From: JBFLVU01 sp964589625
Lineage (GTDB): Bacteria > Acidobacteriota > UBA4820 > DSQY01
Length of the DNA: 64,000 nucleotides
Assembly: GCA_964589625.1 (NCBI GenBank)
Contig: CAZPSH010000001.1
Location: forward strand, 62,001-126,000
Direction: 5' to 3'
Shown: piece by piece, positions 17,424 through 25,539 of the stretch
Position numbering within the stretch: position 1 is the stretch's first letter
How the letters are laid out: each line of letters starts with the position of its first letter
Made by a program: the position numbers and the translations under genes
Notes under the pieces: generated by a model
Seen by the model: only the letters and a program-made list of their open reading frames with translations
Told to the model about the DNA's origin: nothing
The model's database searches: none

Positions 17424-18718
17424 AAGTGACGGTCATCGGTACGGGCTACGTAGGGCTCGTGACGGGCGCCTGCCTGGCCCATTTCGGATTGGAAGTGACC
17501 TGCGCCGATTTGGACGCCGGGAAGATCGAGAAGCTGCGCCAGGGCGTCATCCCCATCTACGAGCCGGGTCTGGAGGAGGTCGTTTCTCGGAACGTCCAAG
17601 CGGGCCGGCTCCGCTTCACGGCGGACGTTGCCTCCGCGATTCCCGACGCGGAGGTTGTCTTCCTCGCCGTGGGCACGCCGCCTCTGCCGGACGGAAGCGC
17701 CGACATGCGGTACGTCTTCGGGGCCGTCCAGACGATTTCGGAGCGCCACCAGCGCTATCAGGTGATCGTCACCAAGAGCACCGTTCCCGTGGGCACAGGG
17801 GCGAAAATCGAGGCCCTGATGGCGGAGCGCCACCCGAGGGAAACCTTCGCTGTGGTTTCAAATCCCGAGTTCCTGCGGGAGGGTTCGGCGGTGGCCGATT
17901 TCATGAAGCCCGAGCGCATCGTCGTGGGATGCGACGATCCCAAGGCGCTCGAAATCATGCGGCGAATGTACAAGCCCCAGACCGACCAGAGCATCCAGAT
18001 GCTCGCCGCGAGCCGGGTGACCGCCGAGCTCATCAAGTACGCAAGCAACGCATTTCTCGCGGTGAAGATCTCCTTCATCAACGAGATCTCGAGACTCTGC
18101 GAGGAGGTGGGGGCGGACGTGATGGACGTGGCGCGGGGCATGGGGATGGACTCCCGCATCGGTCCGCGCTTTCTCCTTCCTGGACCTGGTTACGGAGGCT
18201 CCTGCTTCCCGAAAGACACCAGGGCGCTTCTGGACGTGGCCCGCTCGAGAAAAGTTGGATTGCGGGTGGTGGAGGCCGCCGTGGCGGCCAACGAGGACCA
18301 GATCCAAAGGGCCTTGAACAAGATCCAGAAGGCCTTTGGAAGCATCCAGGGCGCCCGCGTGGCCCTTCTCGGGCTCGCCTTCAAGAGCGACACCGACGAC
18401 ATACGCGAATCTCCCGCCATGAAGATCGCCGCGGCCCTGCTCGAGGCCGGGGCCGTCGTTCAGGCCTTTGATCCCGCGGCCGCCGAAAACGCCGCCGCTG
18501 TGCTGCCGGCTTTGGGCTTCGCCAAGGACCCGTATGATGCCGCCGCCGGCGCGGACGGTGTTGTCGTCGCCACCGAGTGGAACGAATTCAAGAAGCTCGA
18601 CCTCCAGCGCATGCGGGAGAGCCTCAAAACGGCCCTTGTTGTGGACCTGCGCAACCTTTACGATCCCAAGGAGATCCGCGAAGCCGGGTTTACTTACGTC
18701 TCCGTGGGCCGGCCCTGA
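17420..18718 (+). CDS. ugd: UDP-glucose 6-dehydrogenase
   Basis: 432 residues. The N-terminal NAD site is GTGYVGLV at 7-14, the substrate-binding SNPEFLREGSAV lies near 147-158, and the catalytic cysteine is Cys262 in GYGGSCFPKD. The enzyme oxidises UDP-glucose to UDP-glucuronate with two NAD. It is translationally coupled to the epimerase. Together they would supply acidic sugars for surface polysaccharide or lipid, although no glycosyltransferase cluster is adjacent. Confidence 0.96.
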   Translation: MKVTVIGTGYVGLVTGACLAHFGLEVTCADLDAGKIEKLRQGVIPIYEPGLEEVVSRNVQAGRLRFTADVASAIPDAEVVFLAVGTPPLPDGSADMRYVFGAVQTISERHQRYQVIVTKSTVPVGTGAKIEALMAERHPRETFAVVSNPEFLREGSAVADFMKPERIVVGCDDPKALEIMRRMYKPQTDQSIQMLAASRVTAELIKYASNAFLAVKISFINEISRLCEEVGADVMDVARGMGMDSRIGPRFLLPGPGYGGSCFPKDTRALLDVARSRKVGLRVVEAAVAANEDQIQRALNKIQKAFGSIQGARVALLGLAFKSDTDDIRESPAMKIAAALLEAGAVVQAFDPAAAENAAAVLPALGFAKDPYDAAAGADGVVVATEWNEFKKLDLQRMRESLKTALVVDLRNLYDPKEIREAGFTYVSVGRP

Positions 18719-18845
18719 GCCGGCGACGCATCGGCCCGGATAGAGGGGCCGCGGCGGGGCGCCAGGGAGGTGCGGCCGGAACCGGCGCGCTCCCCGCCTT
18801 CCAACGCGGGTATGTTTCCGGGTTGCCTTCCGCCCTGGGCGAGGA

Positions 18846-19526
18846 GTGTCCTTGAGCGGGAAAATCACGCGCCGATCCAGCGACCTTTGGAGGATTCCAA
18901 GCCCCCTGTGGGAGCGCATCGAGCCGGCCCGCCTTCTCCTGGGGGACTGGTGGAAGGAGGGGGCTCATCCCGTCGCCTGGGAGGAGATCCTTCCCGGGGG
19001 GCCCATGCACCTGGAAGTGGGTTTCGGGGGAGGGGAGTGCCTGCTCGGCATGGCGAGACGGCATTCGGAAGGCCGATTCGTCGGGGTGGAGCGCTTCGCC
19101 GAGGGCCACAGGAGCCTCGTAAAGAACGTCCTCCGTCTCGGCCTGACAAACGTCTTATCCGCCGTGGGCGACGCCTACGTGGTGGTGGAGGTCTGCTTCG
19201 CCGACGGGAGCCTCGAGAGCGTGACGCTCAACTTCTCCGATCCGTGGCCCAAAGCCCGCCACGCTTCGAGGCGGCTGTTTACGGAGGAGTTTCTCGGTCT
19301 CGCGGCCCGGAAGCTCCGGCCGGGGGGCCGGCTCCACCTGGCCACGGACGACGGCGCGTATGCAAAGCAGGCCATCGAGGAGTTGGCCAAGCTTCCCCTC
19401 CTTTCCTCGACCCATCCGGGACTCCGCTGGATGGATTCCTCGCCCAACCCGCTTAAAACCCGATACGAGGAGAAGTGGATCCGCGAGGGGCGTCGGCTGC
19501 ACTACTTGGTCTACGAGAGAAGGTGA
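18846..19526 (+). CDS. trmB: tRNA (guanine-N7-)-methyltransferase
   Basis: 226 residues. The SAM-binding LEVGFGGGECLLGMA and the TrmB hallmark NFSDPWPKARHASRR are present, as is the C-terminal TRYEEKWIREGR. The enzyme makes m7G46 in tRNA variable loops. Start choice is open: GTG 18846 gives this length, while TTG 18852 is better spaced from GAGGAG. The N-terminus before the methyltransferase fold is about 50 residues. Confidence 0.94.
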   Translation: MSLSGKITRRSSDLWRIPSPLWERIEPARLLLGDWWKEGAHPVAWEEILPGGPMHLEVGFGGGECLLGMARRHSEGRFVGVERFAEGHRSLVKNVLRLGLTNVLSAVGDAYVVVEVCFADGSLESVTLNFSDPWPKARHASRRLFTEEFLGLAARKLRPGGRLHLATDDGAYAKQAIEELAKLPLLSSTHPGLRWMDSSPNPLKTRYEEKWIREGRRLHYLVYERR

Positions 19527-19529
19527 ACG

Positions 19530-19928
19530 ATGCCCCACGCGAAGCTCCGAGGAGAAATCCCACTGCCGGAGGTATGGAAGAGCCCGCCCGCGTTACGCTT
19601 CTCCGTCCCCGAGGAGGACCTCCACGTCAAGTTCCTGGAGGCTTTTCTGGGAGGCGCCGAGAGGAGTCTTCTTCTTCGGTACGTGGTGGCCGAAGGGCGG
19701 TTGAACCAGACCGTGGGCGTCCTTCTGGCCGTCGCAGAGGACGGGTGGATCCTGAAGCTGGATACGGCGTGTTCGACCCTGCGCTCCCCCGGAGTCAAGC
19801 TCCTGTTAGCGACGGTGGCGGCGTGGCTGGAGCGAAAGGGGCTGGAGGCCGTGTCCTCCACCATGGAAGCCTACCGAGCGCGGGGAGCCTTTTACGCGGA
19901 GCACGCCGAGGGCCAAGAGGCGCCGTGA
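19530..19928 (+). CDS. uncharacterised protein downstream of trmB
   Basis: 132 residues, three bases after the trmB stop, so co-transcribed with it. I do not recognise a family. The sequence looks like a compact alpha/beta fold: a basic N-terminus, two hydrophobic strands (SLLLRYVVAEG, TVGVLLAVAEDGWILKLD), then a helix with VKLLLATVAAWLERKGLEAV and an acidic end. There is no signal peptide, membrane helix or metal motif. It might be a small adaptor or RNA-related protein by context only. Confidence 0.75.
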   Translation: MPHAKLRGEIPLPEVWKSPPALRFSVPEEDLHVKFLEAFLGGAERSLLLRYVVAEGRLNQTVGVLLAVAEDGWILKLDTACSTLRSPGVKLLLATVAAWLERKGLEAVSSTMEAYRARGAFYAEHAEGQEAP

Positions 19929-19952
19929 GGGCCCTCCCGGAAGCCGGACGGC

Positions 19953-21704
19953 TCAGAGGGCCGTGTCCTCGACGGTATGCCGGTGGATCTTGGCCCTGTA
20001 CAGGCACGCGTCTATCTTGCGGATCACGTCCTCCACGTGGACGCCCTCGGTCTCTCCGGAGGACCAGAGGGCGCCGATGCTGATGGAAGTCCGGATCTGG
20101 CTGCCCGACTCGAAGAGAACGAGCCGGTCCACGGCCTCCATGATCCGCTCCGCGACGGCGCGGGTCACGGCGCGGTCCGCACCCTTGAGCAGGATGGCGA
20201 ATTCGTCCCCGCCGTAGCGGCACGGGATGTCTCCGACACGGCACTGGTGCTGGATGCACGTGCCCAGCACCTGGAGGTATCGGTCCCCCGTAAGGTGGCC
20301 GTGGCGGTCGTTGACGGACTTGAAGTCGTCGCAGTCCAGAAAGAGGAGTCCGAAGGCCTCGCGCCTCGCCAGGCACGTGGCGAGGCTCTCCTCGAAGAAG
20401 CTCTTGTTGAAGAGGCGCGTCAGTCCGTCCTGTGTGGCCCTCTTGTAGAGCCTGGCGCCCACGACGGCGGCGGACAATTGCTGGACGAAGGCCAGGAAGA
20501 GTTCCCTATGAAATGGCCTGTAAATGCGGGGAGCGTCCCGCTGGACGGAGAAGACGCCGATGCATCGGGCGTTGTCCAGGAGGGGCGCCATGAACACGGA
20601 GCGGATTCGGTGGGCCTGGGATCCCTCCCGGTGGGTGATGCGCATCCACTGCTTCTCGCCGAGCAGGTCGTCGATGAAAAGGGGTTCTCCGGTCTGGATG
20701 ACACGGCCGGTCAGCCCCCTGTCGAGTTCCGCGTCCCCGAGGGACAGCTCGTTCCCGTGATCCACGACGCGTGCAAACTGTACGCGTCCGCTCCGCTCGT
20801 CCAGAAGCGCCAGAAAAAACGTGTCCGCCCCGAAAAGTTCCGAACACACGCGCTTGACCACGTCCATCACCTGGGGGAGATCCAGTGTCGTATGGAGGTC
20901 GGCCGTGTACGTGTTGAGCCTACGAACGAGATCGAACTGGGTGAGCAGGTTCTTGGTCTGAACCGAGAGCCGATTGAGAACTATGACGAGGACGACGAGC
21001 ACAGGGAGCAGAAGGAGGACGACCTTCGAGGCGTCGGCCTGGGAGAGAAGCGCGAACCCGGCGCCCGAGAGGACCGAGATCGCGTGAATCGCCCCGTCCA
21101 AAGACGCTTCGCGGGGTAGTTGCCGGAGACTTCGGAGCCCCGCTCGGGCGAGGTCCATGGGAAGGAAGAGGAGGTTGTTGAGAAGCGTGAAGACCAGCCA
21201 GAAGGCGCACAGCCCAAGCATCTGGTCCCGCCATGGGGCCGCAAAAAAACCCGCCGCCCCGACGAAGACCCCCATGGCGATCCCGGCGCCCCAGAGGGAA
21301 AGTCCGAGCACAAAGGTGTTCGTCCACTTTCGGAAGGCCACGTCCAGTCGCTTGGGTTCCTCGGACGAGGCCATGGAGTACGCGATGAGGATGCACGAGG
21401 CGGAGAGGATGCACAGGAGCGCCGTCGGGAAACCGTAACAGAGCAGGGCGTACAGGTAGATCGACAGTTCGAGAGAGAGGGTGTAGTTTTCGAAGACGCG
21501 CAGGCCCAGCGTACTGGCGCCTCCGGCAAGGGCGCCCAGGAGGAGGAGGGGGCCCCACGGGAGTGCGGACGCCTCTCGGAGTACCAGGGTCCCCGAGAGA
21601 ATCAAAGCGGCCCATCCGTACAGGAAGTAGAGGCGTCGAACGCCCGGCGGCCCCTGGGAGGCCTGGGCGAAGTCCTTCCATGCGGATGCCATTCGCTCGC
21701 TCAT
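19953..21704 (-). CDS. membrane GAF-GGDEF diguanylate cyclase
   Basis: 583 residues. About six to seven transmembrane segments fill residues 25-245, a GAF domain spans about 265-415, and a GGDEF domain follows. The active site is RYGGDEF with GGDEF at 498-502, and the product-inhibition I-site RVGD at 489-492 stands exactly five residues before it, so both synthesis of c-di-GMP and feedback inhibition are expected. The start ATG overlaps the stop of the HD-GYP gene by four bases, pairing a synthase with a likely phosphodiesterase. Confidence 0.92.
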   Translation of the reverse strand: MSERMASAWKDFAQASQGPPGVRRLYFLYGWAALILSGTLVLREASALPWGPLLLLGALAGGASTLGLRVFENYTLSLELSIYLYALLCYGFPTALLCILSASCILIAYSMASSEEPKRLDVAFRKWTNTFVLGLSLWGAGIAMGVFVGAAGFFAAPWRDQMLGLCAFWLVFTLLNNLLFLPMDLARAGLRSLRQLPREASLDGAIHAISVLSGAGFALLSQADASKVVLLLLPVLVVLVIVLNRLSVQTKNLLTQFDLVRRLNTYTADLHTTLDLPQVMDVVKRVCSELFGADTFFLALLDERSGRVQFARVVDHGNELSLGDAELDRGLTGRVIQTGEPLFIDDLLGEKQWMRITHREGSQAHRIRSVFMAPLLDNARCIGVFSVQRDAPRIYRPFHRELFLAFVQQLSAAVVGARLYKRATQDGLTRLFNKSFFEESLATCLARREAFGLLFLDCDDFKSVNDRHGHLTGDRYLQVLGTCIQHQCRVGDIPCRYGGDEFAILLKGADRAVTRAVAERIMEAVDRLVLFESGSQIRTSISIGALWSSGETEGVHVEDVIRKIDACLYRAKIHRHTVEDTAL

Positions 21705-23293
21705 CGGGAATCCGCCTGCACAACTTGGATCAACGCCTCGACTACGTCCCGATGATAGATTCTCCCGGCGCCGCTGACCAGTTCCGCCACCGCCGTAACT
21801 TTGGACTTGGGTTTTTTGTACCGGCGGTTGGGTGTCACCGACGCCTCATAGGCGTCGCAGACGGCGATGATGGCGGCCATCTCGGAGGGCGGCCGGCCCT
21901 TCGGATAGCCCGATCCGTCCATCGCCTCGTGGTGCTGCTCCACCACCTCCGCCACGTCGAGCATGCCGATCTCCCGAAGGAGGTCCCCGCCGTGGCGGGC
22001 GTGTTCCCGCAGGATGTCCATTTCCTTCGGAGTGAGGGGCGCGATCTTGTTCAGAAGGGACCACGAGATCCGTAGCTTCCCGATGTCATGAAGGAGGCCG
22101 GCTTCCTTGAGGACGTCCATCGAGACGCGCCAGCCCCCGCCGTTGCAGAGCCGCTCGGCCAGCCTCCCCGCGAGGAGACTCACTCCCCTCGCGTGGGAAC
22201 GCCCCGTATACCAGTCCTTCTCCTCCAGGAGCCGCACGAGATCTCGGATCAGCTCCTCCCGCGTGGAGCCGCTTGTTCCGTGGAGGCCGCGCAGTACCGA
22301 AAGAGCCTGTTCCAGGACGAACTGTTCCTCCGCCGGGTAGCACTGGCCGACGCTTTCCCGGACGGCCTTCCGGATCCAGTGGTAGGCCCCTTCCCAGTCC
22401 CCCTCGCGGCTGAACGCGACGGACATGAGGCGGCTTTGAGAGGCCTGGAGGGAGAAGCGGTAGGGACCCGAGGCTTGGGGGTCGAAGTAGAGCTGGGTCA
22501 GGATTTCGCGGGCCTGGCCGAACCTCTCTTCGAGGATCGCCAGTTCGGCCATGTCCTGGAGGTAGAGCTGCCGGAAACCGATGTCCAGTGGGTATCTCTC
22601 CATCTCCTCCAGGGCGGAGCGTGCGGCGGCCACCACGGAGGACTTCTCCCGTCCCTCCGCCACGAATCCCCGGCGAAGCAGTACGTCGATGCGGTTGAGC
22701 CGCTCCTGGCCGAGAAAGTCGGACCGGCCCAGCCCGGCCCACTTCTGGAGTTCCTCTTCCGGAAGGAACTGGGCCATGGTCTCGGCGTCCAGGAAGGACG
22801 CCTGGGCGGAGTCAAAATCGCCTGTGCAGGCGTGGATGATCCCCTCCGTGTTGATGAGGTTCGCCAACGCCGCGGAGGGACGTCCCTGGGCCGCGGCCCG
22901 GCCCTCCAGGCAGCACTCCAGCGCCTCCTCGAAATGGTAGAAATTGCGGGCCGAGGCGGCGACAGCGGTCGTGGACCGCAAAAAACGCTCCGTCTCCCCT
23001 GCTTCGAACAAGACCGGGCGCCACTGTTTCGCGAGGCTGTAGCGGTCGATGTCCGCCCCCTTCGCAAAGAGAAGCCTCCAGAGGGGGCCAAGCACCTCGT
23101 CCCACTGGGCCGCGGGGGGCCGTTGAGAGGCGGGGAGCGTGGCAACGAGTCCCAGGATGTTCTGCAGGTGGGCAATGGTCTGGGCGTGCTCCTCCAGGGA
23201 CTCGGCGGACGCCTGGGGCAGGGTGGGGCGCCTGCGAAGCTCGCGGACGGCCTCGGAGATCATCTGGAATTCGGCCCCCCAGGTCTTCGCCAA
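21701..23293 (-). CDS. HD-GYP phosphodiesterase with TPR-like N-terminal domain
   Basis: 530 residues. The first 370 are helical and resemble degenerate TPR repeats. The C-terminal HD-GYP domain has HDIGK from His402, HARHGG, the HH pair at 454-455 and DGSGYPKG from 459, that is, a full metal-binding and GYP set. HD-GYP proteins hydrolyse c-di-GMP. No membrane segment is seen, so it is probably cytosolic and responds to a protein partner through the helical repeats. It is translated just before the coupled GGDEF gene. Confidence 0.9.
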   Translation of the reverse strand: MAKTWGAEFQMISEAVRELRRRPTLPQASAESLEEHAQTIAHLQNILGLVATLPASQRPPAAQWDEVLGPLWRLLFAKGADIDRYSLAKQWRPVLFEAGETERFLRSTTAVAASARNFYHFEEALECCLEGRAAAQGRPSAALANLINTEGIIHACTGDFDSAQASFLDAETMAQFLPEEELQKWAGLGRSDFLGQERLNRIDVLLRRGFVAEGREKSSVVAAARSALEEMERYPLDIGFRQLYLQDMAELAILEERFGQAREILTQLYFDPQASGPYRFSLQASQSRLMSVAFSREGDWEGAYHWIRKAVRESVGQCYPAEEQFVLEQALSVLRGLHGTSGSTREELIRDLVRLLEEKDWYTGRSHARGVSLLAGRLAERLCNGGGWRVSMDVLKEAGLLHDIGKLRISWSLLNKIAPLTPKEMDILREHARHGGDLLREIGMLDVAEVVEQHHEAMDGSGYPKGRPPSEMAAIIAVCDAYEASVTPNRRYKKPKSKVTAVAELVSGAGRIYHRDVVEALIQVVQADSR

Positions 23294-23317
23294 CGGCGTC
23301 CTCCGCAGACGGTGCCG

Positions 23318-24262
23318 CTATTGTACGGCGGCCGAGGCGCCCGCGCCACGGACGGGTGGCCCCGCCCCCCCGTCCCGGCCTGCATGCTCCGGGCCGTGGT
23401 CCAGTCCGTAGGCCAACTCGGCCCCGAAAAGGACGATGCACCACGTGTAGTAGATCCACAGAAGGCCTATGGGCACAAATCCCAGGGACCCATACAGACG
23501 CCCCACGACGGATCCCTTGAACACGTGGATGGCGTACAGGCTGAGCCCCACCTTTGCCCCTTCCCAAAGAAGCCCGGCGGCGGCCGAGGCCGCCAGTGCC
23601 GGCAGGGCGCCCACCGAGGCCCGGGGCAGGACCGCGTACAGGAAGAAGAGGCCCGATACGGTAAGTAGGTAGGGCAGGGCGAGGCGGGTGAAGGCAGAGA
23701 GAGGTTCCCCCAGGCTGCCGAAGAGGGAGAAAGAGAGGCCCGCTGCCGCCGAGAGAACGAGAAGACCGATCCAGAGCAGCAGAATCTTGAAAAGGGAGAC
23801 GCGGGTTCGGTCCGGCGCGTGGAGAATGAACCGGAGGTTCCTCTGTACCGTCGCCATCAGGGAGGTTCCGGCAAAGACGAACAGGGCGAGGGCGAGGAGG
23901 CCGGAAGCTCCGCTTCCCAGAGCGCCCAGGTTGGCCTTCAGGGACGAGACGACCTCCAGGGCTACGCCCTGGGCCGAGGGAGTGACGAGCTGCTCGACGA
24001 TGACCCTCTCCATCCGGTCCAGTTCGCCCGAAAGCACGGAAGTGCGGCTCGCGAGGAACAGGAGCAAAGCCGCGACCGGGAAGAGGCTTGCGAGCGTGAA
24101 GAAGGAAAGCGCCGCGCTGCGGGACAGGACCTGATCCTCCCGGGTCTTCCTCGCCACGCTTCCGAGCCGTGCGCCGGTGCGGGCGGAGGCGGAGAGGAGA
24201 ATGCTCCACGTTCCGGCGAGCCGTTCGGCGAGTTTGCTAAGGATGGCCCGAATCGATGTCAC
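23318..24262 (-). CDS. YihY/BrkB-family inner-membrane protein
   Basis: 314 residues from a GTG overlapping the kinase stop (GTGA); longer frames read back into the kinase gene. It has about six transmembrane helices and the family features: an N-terminal SRSAALSFFTLASLFPVAALLL, a central loop, and the C-terminal GRLYGSLGFVPIGLLWIYYTW followed by FGAELAYG. The family (once annotated as RNase BN in error) has no established biochemical function; transport or envelope roles are suggested. Coupling to a kinase gene is notable. Confidence 0.9.
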   Translation of the reverse strand: MTSIRAILSKLAERLAGTWSILLSASARTGARLGSVARKTREDQVLSRSAALSFFTLASLFPVAALLLFLASRTSVLSGELDRMERVIVEQLVTPSAQGVALEVVSSLKANLGALGSGASGLLALALFVFAGTSLMATVQRNLRFILHAPDRTRVSLFKILLLWIGLLVLSAAAGLSFSLFGSLGEPLSAFTRLALPYLLTVSGLFFLYAVLPRASVGALPALAASAAAGLLWEGAKVGLSLYAIHVFKGSVVGRLYGSLGFVPIGLLWIYYTWCIVLFGAELAYGLDHGPEHAGRDGGAGPPVRGAGASAAVQ

Positions 24263-25203
24263 TGCCTTTGACCGCAAAAGGGGCACTGGACGGCCCGCCG
24301 GGGAAGGGGGCGCCGGCAGTGGAAACAAAAGGCCTCGCGCGGCGCGTCGCGGGCGGCGATCCGCTCGCGGATCTCCTTCAATTCCCTCTCCTTACGGGGG
24401 GACAGGCGAAGGTGCTTCAGGTCCGTGAGCAGGTCGTCGGCGGAGCGGTACCTCTGGGAGAGATCCCTGGCCATGGCCCGCGCCACGACGTCGGAGAAGG
24501 CCTTGGTAACCTGGCGGTTCTTGAGGTTTGGTGGCGTGAAGCGTCCCGCGGCCACGAGCTCTTCGATCCGCGCCGGATTGATATCGAAGAAGGGCAGGAC
24601 GCCGGTCACCATCTCGTAGAGCATGACCCCGATGGAGTAGACGTCGGAGGCGAAGGTGGCGCGTCCCTGGAAATGTTCGGGGGCCATGTAGGGGGGGGAC
24701 CCGATGCGGGTGGACGCATAGGGATCCCGCTCAAGAAGACGGGAGATGGAGAAGTCCACCACCTTGGCCGTCCCGTCCCGCGTGAGGAGGACGTTGGAGG
24801 GACGGAGGTCCCGGTGGAGGAGGTTCCTCGAATGCGCGTAACGGACGGCGTCCGTGATCTGGATGGCCCACGTCAGTGCCTGGGGCTCCTCGATGCGGGC
24901 ATCACGGGTCAGCTTCTCGGCGAGGGATTCGCCCTCCACGTACTCCATCACGATATAGAAGACTTGCGTCTCCGGATCCCGGTCCGCGGTGAGGACGGAA
25001 ACGATGTTGGGGTGGCTGAGGGGTGCCATGAGGCGCGCTTCGGCCGCGATCTCCTCCTCAGCCAAGTTCTGGCGGTGGGGAATTTTGAGGGCCACCCTCT
25101 TGCCGATGACCGTATCTTCGGCGAGGTAGACGGCCCCGAACCCCCCGTTTCCGAGGGGCTTGTCGACGCGGTATTTCCCGACGCGCTGGTCTTTAAGGAA
25201 CAT
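24259..25203 (-). CDS. Ser/Thr protein kinase with C-terminal zinc ribbon
   Basis: 314 residues. The Hanks kinase domain is complete: glycine loop LGNGGFGAVY (18-27), Lys40, HRDLRPSN with catalytic Asp132, and SPPYMAPEHF in the activation segment. The metal-binding DFG is DFS (Asp150 kept, Gly replaced by Ser). The last 25 residues form CxxC (293/296) and CxxC (307/310), a zinc-ribbon tail. There is no transmembrane helix or PASTA domain, so the enzyme is soluble. A minus-strand TATACT at 25227-25222 may be its -10 element, without a good -35. Confidence 0.92.
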   Translation of the reverse strand: MFLKDQRVGKYRVDKPLGNGGFGAVYLAEDTVIGKRVALKIPHRQNLAEEEIAAEARLMAPLSHPNIVSVLTADRDPETQVFYIVMEYVEGESLAEKLTRDARIEEPQALTWAIQITDAVRYAHSRNLLHRDLRPSNVLLTRDGTAKVVDFSISRLLERDPYASTRIGSPPYMAPEHFQGRATFASDVYSIGVMLYEMVTGVLPFFDINPARIEELVAAGRFTPPNLKNRQVTKAFSDVVARAMARDLSQRYRSADDLLTDLKHLRLSPRKERELKEIRERIAARDAPREAFCFHCRRPLPRRAVQCPFCGQRQ

Positions 25204-25539
25204 TCCCTCCCCGCTGCTAGCAGTATACTACGCCGGCCCTTTCTATACAGAGCGGCAAAACTGAATGCGCAGAAGGGGGTGGGGCTTTGGGGTATGCCGC
25301 TCTGTATTCGCGGGGAAGGCCCCATCCCTTGCGAGTGCGGCCCCGCGGGCCGCGCAAGGGCTGAGCCCTCCCCGCGGGCCCTGCCGGGAGAAGCGCGGCG
25401 GCGCCTCCCCCGGACCTCCACCCACATGCAGCGCGCCGGACTTCCGTCGCGCTGTACAGGAACCATCGTCTGCTCAGGGGGGCTTGCGCGAGGAGAGCGT
25501 CCGTATCAAACTCCTACCTTTCCGCTTCTGGAGGTGTGC
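25204..25539. other. 336-base divergent intergenic region
   Basis: It lies between the kinase (minus) and the secreted orphan (plus). Apart from the TATACT near the kinase end, and a GGAGGTG ribosome site at the right edge, I see only GC-rich unstructured DNA with small GC palindromes. No RNA gene or small coding frame is supported. Confidence 0.5.

Noticed and set aside
22088..23668. Long plus-strand open frame of over 500 codons
   Set aside because: It is antisense to the HD-GYP gene and part of the YihY gene, and its composition is that of a shadow frame in GC-rich DNA; the minus-strand genes have full domain matches.
24256..25539. 430-codon N-terminal extension of the secreted protein
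   Set aside because: It lies antisense to the Ser/Thr kinase and has no ribosome site; the ATG at 25540 has GGAGGTG and starts a signal peptide.
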